This document shows, piece after piece, positions 17,723-25,917 of a stretch of 46,683 nt of DNA. The DNA comes from CALARM01 sp964431735. GTDB lineage: Bacteria; Vulcanimicrobiota; SpSt-956; JAKJGF01. The first letter of the stretch is position 1. Every line of letters begins with the position of its first letter. Both the position numbers and the translations under genes were made by a program. A model generated the notes under the pieces. That model was not told the origin of the DNA. It made no database searches and saw nothing but the letters and a program-made list of their open reading frames with translations. The stretch spans positions 1 through 46,683 of the forward strand of contig CAYSLJ010000038.1 in assembly GCA_964431735.1 (NCBI GenBank). The letters run 5' to 3'.

Positions 17723-17858
17723 CGCTCCAGATAAGTTATTACCCATATTAAAACCTGTCCCTGTCCGGACTCTTCCGGAAAAGATATGATCCTGTTGCGT
17801 GGCAAACTGATTTTGCAGACTGTTAATATTTTGCGTCTATATCATTTACACCTCTCTT

Positions 17859-17963
17859 TTACTGACCTGAGCATGAGCATGTAATAAATTGCATCCTCCC
17901 GTCACGCGTTACGCGTTACGCGTCACGAGAGCAGATATTTATTATTTATGCTCACCTCAATAT
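17859..17963. mobile_element. Palindromic element, family B, copy 2 (inverted)
   Basis: The reverse complement of the 16918-17009 element, but with a longer heptamer array (17900-17929: CGTCACG, CGTTACG, CGTTACG, CGTCACG). The same ends and inner arms with a different number of heptamers show that array length changes independently of the element. Confidence 0.7.
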
Positions 17964-18012
17964 ATAGAAGTGTGCCAGAAAACTCCATCACCTTGCGGGC
18001 AATGTCATTGAC

Positions 18013-18621
18013 TTAACTGGCCATAGAATAAACCATATTATCCTGTGGCATATATTTAATGAAATCAAAGCTCTTTTTGCACGGAAGTTTTTCATCGTTA
18101 AGCATGACAGGTTTCAGTATGTTCAGCCCATCAAAATCTACTTCACTGACAGCTGTACAGAAAATTATTTTTTCAGATCTTCTATTCTGCAGATCTGTAA
18201 GGCATTTTTCAAATATGCAATGTTGAGATAAAAAGTTTTCTACCGGATATACTATAGTTCCATGAAGTTTTTCAGGAGTTGCAAGTCTGGACCGAGGATT
18301 CGTCGTATCAATAAATATATTCATAGAAGCTATTGAAAAATTCCTTTTCCTGACAGATTCTTTTATACGTTTTCTGAATTTATTATCACCTGGATCTCCG
18401 TTCCAGAACCCTGATAGTGCTTTAGAAAGATATATCTCTATATCTTTCACACTGCTTGTACGAAAGAGTATATTTTTTTCCTGTCCGAAAAAACACACAA
18501 GTAAAGCTGCAAGTGCAATAGAATGGGCATGACCGTCTTCTTTGCCAATTAAAAGGGCAAACTTTTCCTTGCTCTGAATAAAATTGATTAAATTTTTAAA
18601 AACCTTATTTTTATGATCCAT
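18013..18621 (-). CDS. Hypothetical protein (202 aa)
   Basis: Not recognised. It has no signal peptide and no transmembrane helix that would clearly insert. The N-terminal part (FALLIGKEDGHAHSIALAALLVCFF) has the beta-strand, glycine-loop, helix look of a nucleotide-binding fold but lacks a Walker A GK[ST]. The middle has MNIFIDTTNPRSRL and the end is a set of short strands (EKIIFCTAVSEVDFDGLNIL). Codon use looks normal. It stands alone between repeat-rich gaps, with only a weak purine stretch (GATAGAAG) before the ATG. It may be a degenerate P-loop protein or an uncharacterised lineage-specific family. Confidence 0.55.
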   Translation of the reverse strand: MDHKNKVFKNLINFIQSKEKFALLIGKEDGHAHSIALAALLVCFFGQEKNILFRTSSVKDIEIYLSKALSGFWNGDPGDNKFRKRIKESVRKRNFSIASMNIFIDTTNPRSRLATPEKLHGTIVYPVENFLSQHCIFEKCLTDLQNRRSEKIIFCTAVSEVDFDGLNILKPVMLNDEKLPCKKSFDFIKYMPQDNMVYSMAS

Positions 18622-18819
18622 CTTCTATCACGTCCGCTTTTTTATTTTATCGTACCTCCCGTTTATAAAGATCCACCGGCTCATAAAACGTAAGGGGATT
18701 AGAATTATTTCTATATGTTGAATTCGATTTTTAATTTTTATGAAAACAAAAAAAGTCTCTATATTTACTATCGGAACTATTACAAAAAAATTAAGGGTAT
18801 TTTTATATATTTTATAATT

Positions 18820-18957
18820 GTAAGTGTTCAGCTATCAGCAGAGATCAGTCAGCTTTTACAGGAATTACATAATAAATATCGTTAAATATTTTTTCAGACT
18901 GATTTACACTGTCAGGCTTTGTAAGTTTTAGCTGATAGCTAAATGCTGAACACTTAC
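18820..18957. mobile_element. Palindromic element, family E (GTAAGTGTTCAGC ends)
   Basis: GTAAGTGTTCAGC (18820-18832) is exactly inverted at 18945-18957, and the imperfect pairing runs about 40 bp inwards through AGCTGAT/TCAGCTA heptamers. The 138-bp element lies in the 482-bp gap between the 202-residue gene and the Nudix gene. Elsewhere in that gap (18622-18819, 18958-19104) I see nothing definite. Confidence 0.7.
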
Positions 18958-19104
18958 TTATAATTTATAAACTTTTTTGATTTTTTTAACAACAAAATGT
19001 ACGACATAAATTCAGAGCTTTGCCAGGCAGGCAGGATTTTAAGATATTTCGTTGAAAAGTAAGCTGAAAAATAAAAGAAAGTGGTAATTTTTTAGTGAAA
19101 AATA

Positions 19105-19656
19105 ATGAAAGATAAATGGACTTTTTTGACATCTCACGTTGCGTTTACCGACAGGATCCTGAAAATACGGCATGAAAGATATCTGTTTAAAGAAGAGAAT
19201 ACAGAAAAAGACTATACTGTAATTGATACTTATAACTGGGTAAACATATTGCCTGTAACTGAAGATGGCAGAGTTATACTCATAAAACAGTACAGACATG
19301 GAACAAAAGAAGATATAATAGAAATTCCCGGAGGTGTTGTAGAAACTGAGGATATATCTCCGGAAATGGCTGCCAGGAGAGAATTACTTGAAGAGACAGG
19401 TTACAGTTCGGAAGAATTTATTAATATCGGTACTGTAATACCAAACCCTGCCATTCAAAGTAATAAATGCTATATGTATCTTGCAAAAAATGCATTCAAA
19501 GCAGGCAGACAGTCTCTTGATCCTCATGAAGAGATAGAACTGTTCCCTGTACCCAGAAAAGAGATAGCCTCTATGATACGGAGTGGTGAAATCAAACATT
19601 CCCTTGTCATAGATGCTTTTTGTCTCTTAATGTTATATGAAGGAAAAGAAATATAA
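19105..19656 (+). CDS. nudF: ADP-ribose pyrophosphatase-type Nudix hydrolase (183 aa)
   Basis: The Nudix box is clear: PGGVVETEDISPEMAARREL followed by LEETGY, giving the REL-x-EE-x-G metal-binding core. The spacing before it has a one-residue insertion compared with the usual GEsPeEAARREL form. Length, the upstream strand pair with KQYRHG (typical KQYR of ADP-ribose/sugar-nucleotide pyrophosphatases) and the C-terminal dimer region fit the NudF/ADPRase group, which cleaves ADP-ribose to AMP and ribose 5-phosphate. The gene stands alone: the next gene is 128 bp away behind an AGCTGAT-type array. The ribosome-binding site is weak (TTTTTTAGTGAAAAATA). Confidence 0.85.
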   Translation: MKDKWTFLTSHVAFTDRILKIRHERYLFKEENTEKDYTVIDTYNWVNILPVTEDGRVILIKQYRHGTKEDIIEIPGGVVETEDISPEMAARRELLEETGYSSEEFINIGTVIPNPAIQSNKCYMYLAKNAFKAGRQSLDPHEEIELFPVPRKEIASMIRSGEIKHSLVIDAFCLLMLYEGKEI

Positions 19657-19660
19657 TTTT

Positions 19661-19690
19661 TAGCAGTCAGCTATCGGCAGTCAGCTTTTG
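19661..19690. repeat. Heptamer array, AGCTGAT family
   Basis: AGCAGTCAGCTATCGGCAGT followed by CAGCTTTTG, directly after the Nudix stop. It consists of three degenerate TCAGCTA-type units. Confidence 0.6.
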
Positions 19691-19784
19691 CTTGAAAAGG
19701 ATTATTGTCTGTAGCTGAAATATTTTATTAAAGAGAGGAGAATCATCACAGGCTGGTTATTCAAAGAATCTGGCTGTAATATCT

Positions 19785-21155
19785 ATGAAAGTAATCAAAT
19801 TCGGAGGTTCAAGCTTAACTGACGCAGAAAGTTATCACAGGGTAAAAGAATTATTAATAAAGGAAAAAGAAGATAAAGTACTTGTTTTATCTGCCATGCA
19901 GGGCATTACAAAAGAACTGCAAAAGGCCATAAAAAAAGCTTTAAAAGAAGAAGATGAAGTAGAAAAGATTATAAAAGAAATATCAAAAAAACATCAGATA
20001 GTTGCAACTCAGGCTATAAGAAATTCAGAAATCCTTTCCGATATCCTTGAGAGAATTGAAAAAAAGATGAAACGCCTTGAAAGGCTCTTATACGGAATAA
20101 ACTATACGGAAGAGGTAACGGCAAAATCCAGGGATATGATACTCAGTTTCGGCGAAAGACTCTCTGTTCATATAATGGAAGGTATATTCAGGTCAGAAGG
20201 CATAAAAAGTTGTGCCATGGAAGCAGACGAAATAGGCATAATCACAGACGGAGAATTCGGTAATTCCACTGCAGATTTGAAGAGTACAAGAAAAAATCTC
20301 AAAAAAAATATAGGCCATGTTCTGGATAAAGGAATCATTCCTGTAGTAACAGGTTTTTTCGGACAATCAAAAGATGGGTACACAACTCTTTTCGGATTCG
20401 GAGGAAGTGATTATACAGCAGGTATAATAGCCTGTTCACTGGACAGCAGTGTTGTTGAAGTATGGAAAGATGTGGACGGTTTTATGAGTGCAGATCCAAA
20501 ACTTGTTCCGGGAGCTCATTTTATAGACAGACTATCCTATGCGGAAGCAGCAGAACTTGCCTATTTCGGAGCAAAAATACTCCACCCCAGAATCGTTCAG
20601 CCTATTGAACCCAGAGCCATACCTATAGTTATTAAAAATGCCTACAATCCGGACCTTACAGGAACTATAATAGAAAAAGAAGGATACCAGAAAGAAGATG
20701 TTATTAAAAGTGTGGCATGCAGTAAAGATATTGGTGTAATAAAAATTGAAGGAGTGGGTATAGGTTATAAGCCGGGAGTACTGTCCTCTATGGCATCGGC
20801 CATAAGCGACCATGGAATAAATATAAAATCTGTAATTACCGCCCAGACCAGCATAAATATTATACTGGATATGGAAGATCTTGAAGATTGCCATAAAATG
20901 CTGAAAAAACACCACAGCACAGCAGTGGAAGATGTGATAAAAATAGAAGATGAAGCCTTAATAGGGGTCGTAGGAGAAGGTATGGCCACGACAAAAGGCC
21001 TTGCTGCAAGGGTATTCAGAGCTATTGCAGAAGAGCATGTCAATGTTGATATGATATCTTACGGTGCATCACAGGTAGCATTTTATCTTATAGTAAAAGA
21101 AGAATATCTGGAAAGAGCTGTAAAAGCAGTACACAGAGAATTTTTTAAAGTTTAA
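19785..21155 (+). CDS. lysC: Aspartate kinase (456 aa)
   Basis: Catalyses ATP-dependent phosphorylation of L-aspartate, the first step to lysine, threonine, methionine and homocysteine. The N-terminal kinase domain starts with KFGGSS (5-10). FGFGGSDYTAG and the ADPKLVPGA segment give the amino-acid-kinase core. Two ACT domains follow (about 310-456: GVLSSMASAISDHGINIKSV, then GLAARVFRAIAEEHVNVDMI). The length matches monofunctional enzymes. The next two genes convert aspartate semialdehyde to homocysteine, so this copy probably feeds that branch, with feedback by an amino acid at the ACT domains. Aspartate-semialdehyde dehydrogenase is not in the window. The start is followed directly by the conserved MKVIKFGG; only a weak ribosome-binding site is seen. 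Confidence 0.93.
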   Translation: MKVIKFGGSSLTDAESYHRVKELLIKEKEDKVLVLSAMQGITKELQKAIKKALKEEDEVEKIIKEISKKHQIVATQAIRNSEILSDILERIEKKMKRLERLLYGINYTEEVTAKSRDMILSFGERLSVHIMEGIFRSEGIKSCAMEADEIGIITDGEFGNSTADLKSTRKNLKKNIGHVLDKGIIPVVTGFFGQSKDGYTTLFGFGGSDYTAGIIACSLDSSVVEVWKDVDGFMSADPKLVPGAHFIDRLSYAEAAELAYFGAKILHPRIVQPIEPRAIPIVIKNAYNPDLTGTIIEKEGYQKEDVIKSVACSKDIGVIKIEGVGIGYKPGVLSSMASAISDHGINIKSVITAQTSINIILDMEDLEDCHKMLKKHHSTAVEDVIKIEDEALIGVVGEGMATTKGLAARVFRAIAEEHVNVDMISYGASQVAFYLIVKEEYLERAVKAVHREFFKV

Positions 21156-21160
21156 AAATT

Positions 21161-21225
21161 AAGTGAAAAGTGAAAAGTGAGAGGTAAATGGGGAGCGTTC
21201 CACTACTCACCACTCACTACTCACC
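21161..21225. repeat. Facing heptamer arrays (GTGAAAA / CTCACCA type)
   Basis: GTGAAAAGTGAAAAGTGAG on the left faces CTACTCACCACTCACTACTC on the right. The arms can pair across about 22 nt. They occupy most of the gap between the aspartate kinase and sulfurtransferase genes and could fold into a leader hairpin ahead of the second gene. Confidence 0.65.
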
Positions 21226-21243
21226 AATAAAGGATGTGATTAT

Positions 21244-22410
21244 ATGGCAAAAACTTTTTCCGAAATCAATAAAAAAATCAAAAAAGGTAAAGCTGTGGTT
21301 CTCACTGCGGAAGAAGTGATAAAAATGGCAGATGAAGAAGGTATAAGTAAAGTAGTGGAAAAAGTAGATGTAGTTACTACGGGAACTTTTGGCCCTATGT
21401 GTTCTTCAGGGGCTTTTCTTAATTTCGGCCACTCAGATCCTCCTGTAAAAATGAGTGAAGTCCTGTTAAATGACGTACCTGCCTATGGTTCTCTTGCTGC
21501 AGTAGATGCTTATATAGGTGCTCCTGCAATCTCCAGAACAAAAGGCATGGGGTATGGAGGAGCTCATGTAATAGAAGACCTTATAAGAGGAAAAGAAATA
21601 AAACTCGTTGCATGGTCAGATGGTACTGACTGTTATCCCGGAAAACATGTGGAAAGAAATCTCACACTGAATGATCTCAATCAGGCCTATTTATATAATC
21701 CGAGAAATGCCTATCAAAACTATGCCTGTGCAACAAATACGTCTCAGAAAACGATGTACACCTATATGGGAGTACTTACGCCAAACATGTCCAATGCAAC
21801 ATACTGCAGTGCAGGTCAGTTAAGCCCTCTCCTTAAAGATCCCTATTTAAGAACAATAGGTATAGGAACAAGGATATTTATAGGGGGAACTACAGGATAT
21901 GTGGCATGGGAAGGAACTCAGTTCAATACGAAGAGAGAAAGAACCGATATTGGAGTGCCTAAAGGCGGTGCTGCCACTCTTGCACTGGTGGGAGACCTGA
22001 AAGGTATGAACCATAATTTTCTGAGAGCCTGTGTAATGCATAAATATGGTGTATCCATGTTTGTAGGCATAGGCATACCTATACCGGTGCTCGATGAAGA
22101 AATGGCCCGTTTTGTCTGTTTAAAAGACAGTGAAATATACACAAATATAATAGATTACAGTATAGAAACCCTTTCAAAACCGTCTCTCGGTCTGGTAAGC
22201 TATGAACAATTAAGAAGCGGAACTATTGATATACAGGGGAAAAAAGTTCCTACTGCTTCCATATCCAGTTATAAAAAAGCAAGAGAAATAGCGCAGACAC
22301 TCAAAGAATGGATTATGGCAGGAACGTTTACTCTCACAAAACCTGTTGCTCCACTGCCGTCAGATCGTGAATGTAAACCTTTAAAGAAAAAAGAGGAAGG
22401 TGAAAATTAA
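21244..22410 (+). CDS. L-aspartate semialdehyde sulfurtransferase (homocysteine biosynthesis, DUF39; 388 aa)
   Basis: DUF39 / homocysteine-biosynthesis family. In methanogens such as Methanosarcina acetivorans the homologous pair puts sulfide directly into aspartate semialdehyde to form homocysteine, bypassing O-acyl-homoserine. The two cysteines expected to carry the sulfur are present as Cys53 (TGTFGPMCSSGAFLNFGHSD) and Cys130 (SDGTDCYPGKH). Full family length, soluble. The stop and the next start share one base (TAATG), so the ferredoxin partner is translationally coupled. With aspartate kinase upstream, the three genes form a logical aspartate-to-homocysteine unit. No SAM or cobalamin riboswitch is recognisable upstream. 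Confidence 0.88.
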   Translation: MAKTFSEINKKIKKGKAVVLTAEEVIKMADEEGISKVVEKVDVVTTGTFGPMCSSGAFLNFGHSDPPVKMSEVLLNDVPAYGSLAAVDAYIGAPAISRTKGMGYGGAHVIEDLIRGKEIKLVAWSDGTDCYPGKHVERNLTLNDLNQAYLYNPRNAYQNYACATNTSQKTMYTYMGVLTPNMSNATYCSAGQLSPLLKDPYLRTIGIGTRIFIGGTTGYVAWEGTQFNTKRERTDIGVPKGGAATLALVGDLKGMNHNFLRACVMHKYGVSMFVGIGIPIPVLDEEMARFVCLKDSEIYTNIIDYSIETLSKPSLGLVSYEQLRSGTIDIQGKKVPTASISSYKKAREIAQTLKEWIMAGTFTLTKPVAPLPSDRECKPLKKKEEGEN

Positions 22411-22808
22411 TGGCTAAAGGTCGTTTTGTTTTAAGCTTCCCTCCTACCCTGGTAGAAGAACCTCTTACCTATCATCTGGTAAAAGATTACAATATAATTA
22501 CAAATATACTCAGAGCCAAAATCACGGCTAAAGAAGAAGGCAGACTGGTTGTAGAAATGATAGGAGACCTGGAACCTGCTATTAAATATCTGGAAGAAAA
22601 AGGTGTAAAGGTAGAACATATTGCTACAGAAATACTTATAGATGAAACTCTATGTGTTCATTGCGGTGCATGCGGGGCAGTATGTTTCCCGAAAGCTCTC
22701 AGGATTGACAGAGAAACATTTGAACTGAAATTTGACAGAGAAAAATGCACACTCTGTGAACTCTGCCTGAAGGCATGCCCTGTAAGAGCTATTTCGAGTA
22801 ATTTTTGA
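22410..22808 (+). CDS. NIL-domain 2x[4Fe-4S] ferredoxin, sulfurtransferase partner (132 aa)
   Basis: An N-terminal NIL domain (about 5-75) is followed by two CxxCxxCxxxCP motifs: CVHCGACGAVCFP and CTLCELCLKACP. This architecture is the iron-sulfur subunit paired with DUF39 enzymes in methanogens and anaerobic bacteria, where it is needed for efficient homocysteine synthesis, presumably as the electron donor for persulfide reduction. The start overlaps the upstream stop by 1 bp. NIL domains are otherwise found on methionine ABC transporters, in line with a ligand-binding role for sulfur amino acids. Confidence 0.9.
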   Translation: MAKGRFVLSFPPTLVEEPLTYHLVKDYNIITNILRAKITAKEEGRLVVEMIGDLEPAIKYLEEKGVKVEHIATEILIDETLCVHCGACGAVCFPKALRIDRETFELKFDREKCTLCELCLKACPVRAISSNF

Positions 22809-22811
22809 ACA

Positions 22812-22847
22812 GGTGACGCGTGACGCGTGACGCGTGACGCGTTACGT
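22812..22847. repeat. Heptamer array, TGACGCG family, in the uvrC leader
   Basis: Five units (GGTGACG, CGTGACG x3, CGTTACG) fill the 47-bp gap between the ferredoxin stop and the uvrC start. No ribosome-binding site is visible ahead of the uvrC ATG, so the array may have replaced the natural leader. Confidence 0.85.
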
Positions 22848-22855
22848 AATTAAAT

Positions 22856-24400
22856 ATGATTGACTATTCAACTGTACCGGCAGGTCCCGGCTGTTATATT
22901 TATAAAGACGAAAAAAACAATATAATCTATATAGGGAAAGCGAAAGACCTGAAAAAAAGGGTTTCAAGCTATTTTCAAAAAAGAGACCATGATAGAAAAA
23001 CCCTGCACCTCATAAATCATATCCATTCTATTGATTATATTGTTACAGATAATGAGATAGAAGCTCTTATACTGGAAAATACACTCATAAAAAAACATAA
23101 GCCGAAATATAATATTGATCTGAAAGATTCAAGACGTTATGCCTCTATAGAAATAACAGGTGAAGATTTTCCGAGACTCCTTGTTGCCAGAACAAAACAT
23201 GAAAAAGGCGAATATTACGGCCCCTTTGTTTCAGGACAGAAAAGAGATCACCTCATACAGCTGTTAAGAAAAATATTTAAACTCAGAACCTGTAAAAGAC
23301 TCCCTAAAAAAGCGTGTCTAAGATACCATATAAAATTATGTGACGCTCCCTGTACAGGTAATATAAGCAGAGAAGATTACAGTGAAAAAATAAAAAATGT
23401 GCGATATGTCCTTAAAAACAATACAGATCTACTCATAGAAGATCTGAAGGAAAAAATGGATAATTCATCACAGGAACAGAAATTTGAAAAAGCTATAGAA
23501 TATCGGGAACAGATCTATGCACTTCAATATATGTCACAGAAGCAGAAGATGGAAAGAAACAGGACATATAATGAAGATATAATAGATTATATTATCCATG
23601 AAGACGAAGTTTTTTTGCTCCTCTTTAACATAGATAAAGGTGCTTTACACAACAAATCTGATTTTATTTTTCCTTACAGCGAAGATTTTTTCGAAGAATT
23701 CCTTGTCCAGTATTATTCCGAACATGAAATACCTGAAATAATTATAGTCCCCTGTAACATAGAGAATTCCGTCAAAGATTTTCTTTCCTATAAAAAAGGG
23801 AAAAAAGTAACAGTAACTGTGCCGAAATCAGGAGAAAAAAAACATCTCCTTGACCTTGTAAAAAAGAACTGTGAAATTTCCTTTTTCGGTGATATGATAA
23901 AGGTTGAAGAGCTTAAGAAGAAATTGCACATGAATGATATGCCCTCTGTTATAGAATGTTTCGACATATCACACCTTTCGGGAACTTTCACCGTTGGCGC
24001 AATGGTACAGTTCAGAAACGGGAAACCGGATAAAAATAATTACAGAAGATTCAAAATAAAATCTCCTGAAGCCATACAGGATGATTTTTCTTCAATTGCC
24101 GAGGTGGTAAGAAGACGTTATACAAGACTCGGAGAAGAAGGTTCCCCTATGCCTGACCTTATAATAATCGACGGAGGCAAAGGCCAGTTATCTGCCGCCC
24201 TTGAGGAACTGAATAAACTATCCCTTAAAATACCTGTTATTTCCATAGCAAAAAAATTTGAAGAGATTTATTTCCCAGGCCTATCAAGACCACTCAGACT
24301 CGGGAAAACGGAAAAAGCCCTCCTTTTCATACAGGAAATAAGAGATGAAGCCCACAGATTTGCCATAACTTACAACAGAAAACTCAGAAGTATTCACTGA
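22856..24400 (+). CDS. uvrC: Excinuclease ABC subunit C lacking the HhH domain (514 aa)
   Basis: UvrC makes both incisions in nucleotide excision repair. The GIY-YIG domain is complete (GCY at 12-14, YIG at 25-27, KAKDLKKRV). A UVR/UvrB-binding motif lies near 200-225 (QEQKFEKAIEYREQI). The RNase H-like C-terminal nuclease has ECFDISH, PDLIIIDGGKGQL and RDEAHRFA. The usual protein is about 590-620 residues and ends in a tandem helix-hairpin-helix DNA-binding domain; here the frame stops just after the HRFAIT…RKLRSIH segment. The next base begins a complete family-A palindromic element (24401-24504), so insertion or deletion probably removed the tail. UvrC without HhH domains can keep the 5' incision but loses much 3' incision on many substrates in E. 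coli studies. Confidence 0.92.
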   Translation: MIDYSTVPAGPGCYIYKDEKNNIIYIGKAKDLKKRVSSYFQKRDHDRKTLHLINHIHSIDYIVTDNEIEALILENTLIKKHKPKYNIDLKDSRRYASIEITGEDFPRLLVARTKHEKGEYYGPFVSGQKRDHLIQLLRKIFKLRTCKRLPKKACLRYHIKLCDAPCTGNISREDYSEKIKNVRYVLKNNTDLLIEDLKEKMDNSSQEQKFEKAIEYREQIYALQYMSQKQKMERNRTYNEDIIDYIIHEDEVFLLLFNIDKGALHNKSDFIFPYSEDFFEEFLVQYYSEHEIPEIIIVPCNIENSVKDFLSYKKGKKVTVTVPKSGEKKHLLDLVKKNCEISFFGDMIKVEELKKKLHMNDMPSVIECFDISHLSGTFTVGAMVQFRNGKPDKNNYRRFKIKSPEAIQDDFSSIAEVVRRRYTRLGEEGSPMPDLIIIDGGKGQLSAALEELNKLSLKIPVISIAKKFEEIYFPGLSRPLRLGKTEKALLFIQEIRDEAHRFAITYNRKLRSIH

Positions 24401-24504
24401 TAAGGAACTGTCAGGAAATAACTAGATCATAGTTACAGTTTATATCGTGACGCGTCACGATATAAATTATAACTATAATGTAATTATTTTCAGACAGTTC
24501 CTAA
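24401..24504. mobile_element. Complete palindromic element, family A, copy 2
   Basis: The whole 104 bp is one inverted repeat of two 52-bp arms with few mismatches. It begins TAAGGAACTGTCAGGAAAT and ends with the inverse (…CAGACAGTTCCTAA). The exact centre is a perfect 24-bp palindrome at 24441-24464 around CGTGACGCGTCACG, the minimal heptamer core. It starts one base after the uvrC stop and ends one base before the stop of the converging kinase gene. It could also work as a two-way terminator. No coding capacity and no clear target duplication. Confidence 0.85.
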
Positions 24505-24505
24505 G

Positions 24506-25681
24506 TTACGCATCACGTGCTGTGATTGGCAGAGTAAAATAAAACTTTGTTCCTTTACCTACATGGCTTTCCACACTTATTTTTCCACCATGACCTTCCA
24601 CTATTTTTTTGGTAATTGCAAGGCCGAGTCCTGTGCTTCTTTCTCCGGCAGTCGCCTTTACACTTGTTTTTTGAAACGGTTTGAACATATTATTAATTTC
24701 ATCGGAAGGAATACCCTGACCCTGATCGATTATACCGGTTATGATATAATCTTTTTCTTTCCTGACTTCAACAGATATTTCCGTATCAGGCCAGGAAAAT
24801 TTTATAGCATTTGTAATTAAATTGTTCAGCACCTGAGTTATCTTATTTCTGTCAAAATTCATAGGAGGTATGGTATCATTAACATCCAGTTCCAGTGAAA
24901 TTTCTTTTCTGTCAGCAAGAGGTTTGTTGAGTTTTATAATATGTTTTAAAAAATTTATATAGTCTTCTACTTTGATTTCCAGCTTGAGCTGGCCGGATTC
25001 TATAGCAGTAATATCGAGCAGTTCATTTAACATGTCACGCATATATTCACTTGAAGTATTAATTTCCCTTAACAGATCTACCTGTTCTTCCGACATATTA
25101 TCATTTAAATCAGATATCAGTAAATATTCCGAAGTTACCTGAATAACTCCCAGCGGGTTTCTTAAATCATGGGCTGCCATGCCGAGAAATTCATTTTTTA
25201 TTTTATTTAATTCTTCCAGTTTTTCATTTTTTTCTTTTATTTCATTGAGATTTTCTTCCAGTTTTATAAGTAATTCTTTCTGTGTATCTCTGGCAAATTT
25301 AAGGTCAAGATGGGTCTGAACTCTCGCCAACAGTTCCAGTCCGTTAAATGGCTTTGTCACATAATCTACGGCACCGATTTCAAAAGCCTGAACAAGATCT
25401 TCCGTTTCCTCCTTTGCCGTAAGAAAAATAATCGGTATCTCTTTTGTCCTGGAATTGTCTTTCAGTGTCCTGCAGACTTTAAAACCATCCAGGTCAGGCA
25501 TCATAATATCCAGTAAAATAAGGTCGGGATGAATATCTTCAAGCATATTAAGTGCCTGGGAACCGTTTCTTGAGATTGCAAGGTCATACTCTTTTTTCTT
25601 CAGTACATGGACAAGCATCCTTATGCTTACAGAATTATCATCTACTATTAATATTAAAGGCTTTTTCTGTTTATATTCCAT
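24506..25681 (-). CDS. Response regulator receiver-histidine kinase (391 aa)
   Basis: Soluble signalling kinase. A CheY-like receiver domain comes first (Asp14-Asp15, phospho-acceptor Asp58 in LLDIMMP, Thr88, Lys110). A coiled-coil linker (130-165) leads to HisKA with His171 in FLGMAAHDLRNP and HATPase_c with NNLITNAIKF, DQGQGIP and GLGLAITKKIVEGHGG. All catalytic boxes are intact. There is no membrane segment and no sensor domain, so the input is probably phosphorylation of the receiver domain by another kinase. The last residues ARDA-stop are encoded by heptamer-like sequence (TTACGCATCACG, 24506-24517), so the natural C-terminus may have been altered. No partner response regulator is adjacent. 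Confidence 0.9.
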   Translation of the reverse strand: MEYKQKKPLILIVDDNSVSIRMLVHVLKKKEYDLAISRNGSQALNMLEDIHPDLILLDIMMPDLDGFKVCRTLKDNSRTKEIPIIFLTAKEETEDLVQAFEIGAVDYVTKPFNGLELLARVQTHLDLKFARDTQKELLIKLEENLNEIKEKNEKLEELNKIKNEFLGMAAHDLRNPLGVIQVTSEYLLISDLNDNMSEEQVDLLREINTSSEYMRDMLNELLDITAIESGQLKLEIKVEDYINFLKHIIKLNKPLADRKEISLELDVNDTIPPMNFDRNKITQVLNNLITNAIKFSWPDTEISVEVRKEKDYIITGIIDQGQGIPSDEINNMFKPFQKTSVKATAGERSTGLGLAITKKIVEGHGGKISVESHVGKGTKFYFTLPITARDA

Positions 25682-25697
25682 TTCTCAAACATACACC

Positions 25698-25860
25698 TTA
25701 CTATATTTTGCACTTTTTCATAATTTCTTTGTTTTTACTGGCTTTATAGTTAAACAGTTCCGGGTTTCAGGTTTTAATCTTCCTGACCCAACACCTGACA
25801 CCTGAAAATTGAATAGGTTATTTTTTTACAGTTTTTAAAATCTGCAAAAATATAGCTATT
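25698..25860. repeat. Direct repeat, copy 1 (uninterrupted)
   Basis: About 160 bp running from CTATATTTTGCACTTTTTCA to TCTGCAAAAATATAG. It is repeated at 25918-26282, where the second copy is split by an element. It contains an ACCTGAC-family heptamer array (about 25762-25807). Copy 1 carries an extra 7 bp (TTTCAGG) compared with copy 2. Confidence 0.8.
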
Positions 25861-25917
25861 AATATATTAACATAATAGCATGTAAAATAAAAGAATATTT
25901 TAAATTTTTGTATTATT

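Noticed and set aside
16330..18012. Transposase gene in the repeat island
   Set aside because: No frame over 60 codons with a DDE, DEDD or tyrosine-transposase motif is present; the elements are non-autonomous.
19657..21243. SAM, lysine or cobalamin riboswitch ahead of the aspartate kinase or sulfurtransferase genes
   Set aside because: The gaps are 128 and 88 bp and are mostly heptamer arrays; no conserved riboswitch core could be recognised.
24401..24504. Plain intrinsic terminator for uvrC only
   Set aside because: The same ends recur at three other loci, so it is a dispersed element, though it may also terminate transcription.
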